Shown piece after piece: positions 6,486 to 7,423 of a DNA stretch of 7,423 nucleotides. Within the stretch, counting starts at the first letter, position 1. Every line of letters starts with the position of its first letter. This DNA is from an uncultured Pseudomonadota bacterium. Lineage in GTDB: Bacteria; Myxococcota_A; UBA796; CAJQPC01. Below the pieces are notes generated by a model. It made no database searches. It saw nothing but the letters and a program-made list of their open reading frames with translations, and was not told the origin of the DNA. A program made the position numbers and the translations under genes. Location: the NCBI GenBank assembly GCA_937915955.1, contig CALGIB010000903.1, positions 1 to 7,423 of the forward strand. The letters run 5' to 3'.

Positions 6486-6746
6486 GTGGCCGATCCCGAG
6501 AACATCTGGGAAGACAACATCGGTGGCACCGCCACCATCGACGGCAAGACCGTCAGCTTCTATGTCGACAAGGAGTGCATCCTCTGCTCGGTGTGCTCGG
6601 ACGCAGCTCCGAACAACTTCCGCATGAGCGACGACGAGGATCACGACATCTGCTACAAGCAGCCCGAGGACGATGAAGAGCTCGAGCAGTGCTACGAGGC
6701 TGCCGAGAACTGTCCCGTCGAGGCGATCGGCGACGACGCCGTCTGA
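6486..6746 (+). CDS. Small acidic ferredoxin with a single [4Fe-4S] cluster
   Basis: An 86-residue soluble electron carrier. Cys31-x-x-Cys34-x-x-Cys37 and the distant Cys76-Pro-Val-Glu-Ala-Ile supply four ligands for one [4Fe-4S] cluster, as in the short monocluster ferredoxins of the Pyrococcus/Desulfovibrio type. The second Cys-Pro motif of bacterial 2[4Fe-4S] ferredoxins is absent. Two further cysteines are present. Cys69, seven residues before Cys76, lies close to the cysteine that forms a disulfide in the Pyrococcus protein, but the usual partner position is Ala41; Cys56 might replace it. The first 25 residues are an extension before the cluster motif. Asp and Glu are very abundant (stretches 49-53 and 61-67), giving a strongly negative surface typical of ferredoxins that dock to basic partners. 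GTG start with a strong Shine-Dalgarno. It is transcribed alone and ends at the terminator at 6774-6797. The redox partner cannot be told from this window. Confidence 0.92.
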   Translation: MADPENIWEDNIGGTATIDGKTVSFYVDKECILCSVCSDAAPNNFRMSDDEDHDICYKQPEDDEELEQCYEAAENCPVEAIGDDAV

Positions 6747-6773
6747 GTCGAACGGGGCCACCCCGGTTTGACG

Positions 6774-6797
6774 AAAGGCCCGCGATGCGGGCCTTTT
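6774..6797 (+). terminator. Rho-independent terminator of the ferredoxin gene
   Basis: AAAGGCCCGC, loop GAT, then GCGGGCCTTT: a perfect 10-base-pair stem, seven of them in the GGCCCGC/GCGGGCC core, ending in TTTT (6794-6797). It begins 27 bases after the ferredoxin stop codon. The A-run on the left arm means it could also stop leftward transcription. This is the only clear intrinsic terminator in the window. Confidence 0.92.
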
Positions 6798-6848
6798 CTC
6801 GTTGGATACTGCGCGCCCCAGGGCGCCAATCCGAACAGGGAGAGTGAC

Positions 6849-7423
6849 GTGAGCATCATCGGATCCATGGCCGCGCAGGCCTTCTTCGACAGCAAGAAGA
6901 TCGTCGGCGGCCAGGTCAGCCTGCTGAACGCCGAGCTCGAGGAGCTGACGCTCCCGCCAGCCGCCATCAGCATCCTGAAGGTCGGCGAGGAGGTCTCCGC
7001 CGGCGAGGCCGCCAAGGAGTCGATGAAGCTCTGGGGCGGCAAGCTGCGCGTCGATCACATCCTGCAGGCCGGCATCCAGCACCACGGCGGCCCGATCGCG
7101 ATGCTGCAGCAGTACAGCCGCGCCAACGCCTTCCCCTGCGAGTTCCGTATGGAGCTGCCGGTGGGCGCGCCGGCCACCGTCTCGCTGCGCCCCCAGATCC
7201 TGTCCAAGGCCTGGGAGGCCCACGAGGTGCAGGAGGACGACGCGGTCGCCAAGGCCTTCGTGAAGGCGCTCGACGACCTGCTCCTGCACATGGAGCTCGA
7301 GTGGACGCAGAGCCTGCCGGGCAAGATGACGATGGACGTCGGTTGGGGCGCGCAGATCATCCCCACGGGCCCGAAGACCAGCACGCTGCTGGTGCAGACG
7401 GCGCGCAAGGGCTTCTTCACCGA
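6849..7423 (+). CDS. Unrecognised protein, 5' part (runs off the window)
   Basis: The frame is open from GTG at 6849 to the end of the window, giving 191 residues with no stop. AGGGAGAG (6837-6844) lies four bases before the GTG, which supports this start; ATG at 6867 (Met7) is a weaker alternative. I do not recognise the family. There is no signal peptide and no membrane helix. The visible part has a helical start (about 7-16), a Gly-rich turn before Leu-Arg-Val-Asp-His (66-70), a His-His-Gly-Gly motif (78-81), a proline-containing beta-like segment (94-115) and a long charged helix (about 120-155). It ends in a Gly/Thr-rich, probably beta region with two Lys/Arg-Gly-Phe residues near the cut. 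Codon use is strongly GC-ended like its neighbours, so it is a real native gene. It is separated from the ferredoxin by a terminator and is probably transcribed independently; GATACT at 6805-6810 is a possible -10. Confidence 0.82.
   Translation, partial: MSIIGSMAAQAFFDSKKIVGGQVSLLNAELEELTLPPAAISILKVGEEVSAGEAAKESMKLWGGKLRVDHILQAGIQHHGGPIAMLQQYSRANAFPCEFRMELPVGAPATVSLRPQILSKAWEAHEVQEDDAVAKAFVKALDDLLLHMELEWTQSLPGKMTMDVGWGAQIIPTGPKTSTLLVQTARKGFFT

Noticed and set aside
6768..6773. TTGACG, a near-perfect -35 box, for the last gene
   Set aside because: It sits directly before the terminator stem, and the only reasonable -10 (GATACT, 6805-6810) is about 31 bases away, too far for a normal promoter.
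6201..7289. A 362-codon open frame on the minus strand across def, the ferredoxin and the last gene
   Set aside because: It runs through the ferredoxin gene and its terminator, partly overlaps def in another frame and has no recognisable domain.

Overview
This is a GC-rich, densely packed chromosomal window, most likely from a member of the Myxococcota (myxobacteria or a close relative). The best lineage clue is the first gene fragment. It ends in a Glu-Pro repeat, a Cys-containing Gly-rich stretch, a short hydrophobic helix and four arginines, which is the layout of the MYXO-CTERM surface-sorting tail. Two adjacent lipoproteins, two tetratricopeptide (TPR)-type proteins and heavy GC skew towards third codon positions fit the same picture. 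I see no RNA gene, insertion sequence, CRISPR array or phage gene.

Layout. (1) 3-134 (+): the 3' end of a probable MYXO-CTERM protein, converging with (2) 137-970 and 971-2221 (-), a two-gene lipoprotein operon. The upstream member resembles the arylsulfotransferase (ASST) beta-propeller family. The downstream member is unrecognised and seems to contain two copies of one domain. The two are joined stop-to-start with no spacer. (3) 2222-2329: a spacer with the most AT-rich patch in the window, probably holding the lipoprotein promoter. (4) 2330-3751 (-): a TPR protein with a Cys-rich C-terminal motif, divergent from (5) 3791-4459 (+), a tRNA guanosine-18 2'-O-methyltransferase (trmH). (6) 5858-6406 and 4508-5857 (-): peptide deformylase (def) followed directly by an unrecognised TPR-like protein, again stop-to-start. 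The Shine-Dalgarno of the second gene is formed by the run of Glu codons ending def. (7) 6486-6746 (+): a small acidic ferredoxin with one [4Fe-4S] motif, divergent from def and closed by a clear intrinsic terminator at 6774-6797. (8) 6849-7423 (+): the start of an unrecognised gene that runs off the window.

How the genes work together. The window mixes housekeeping functions (tRNA modification, N-terminal protein processing, electron transfer) with lineage-specific envelope proteins. The only strongly supported functional couplings are the two abutting pairs, whose members are probably co-translated. I do not see a convincing new multi-gene system. The most unusual items are the ASST-like lipoprotein that appears to lack a catalytic arginine, its partner with a duplicated domain, and the def-TPR junction.
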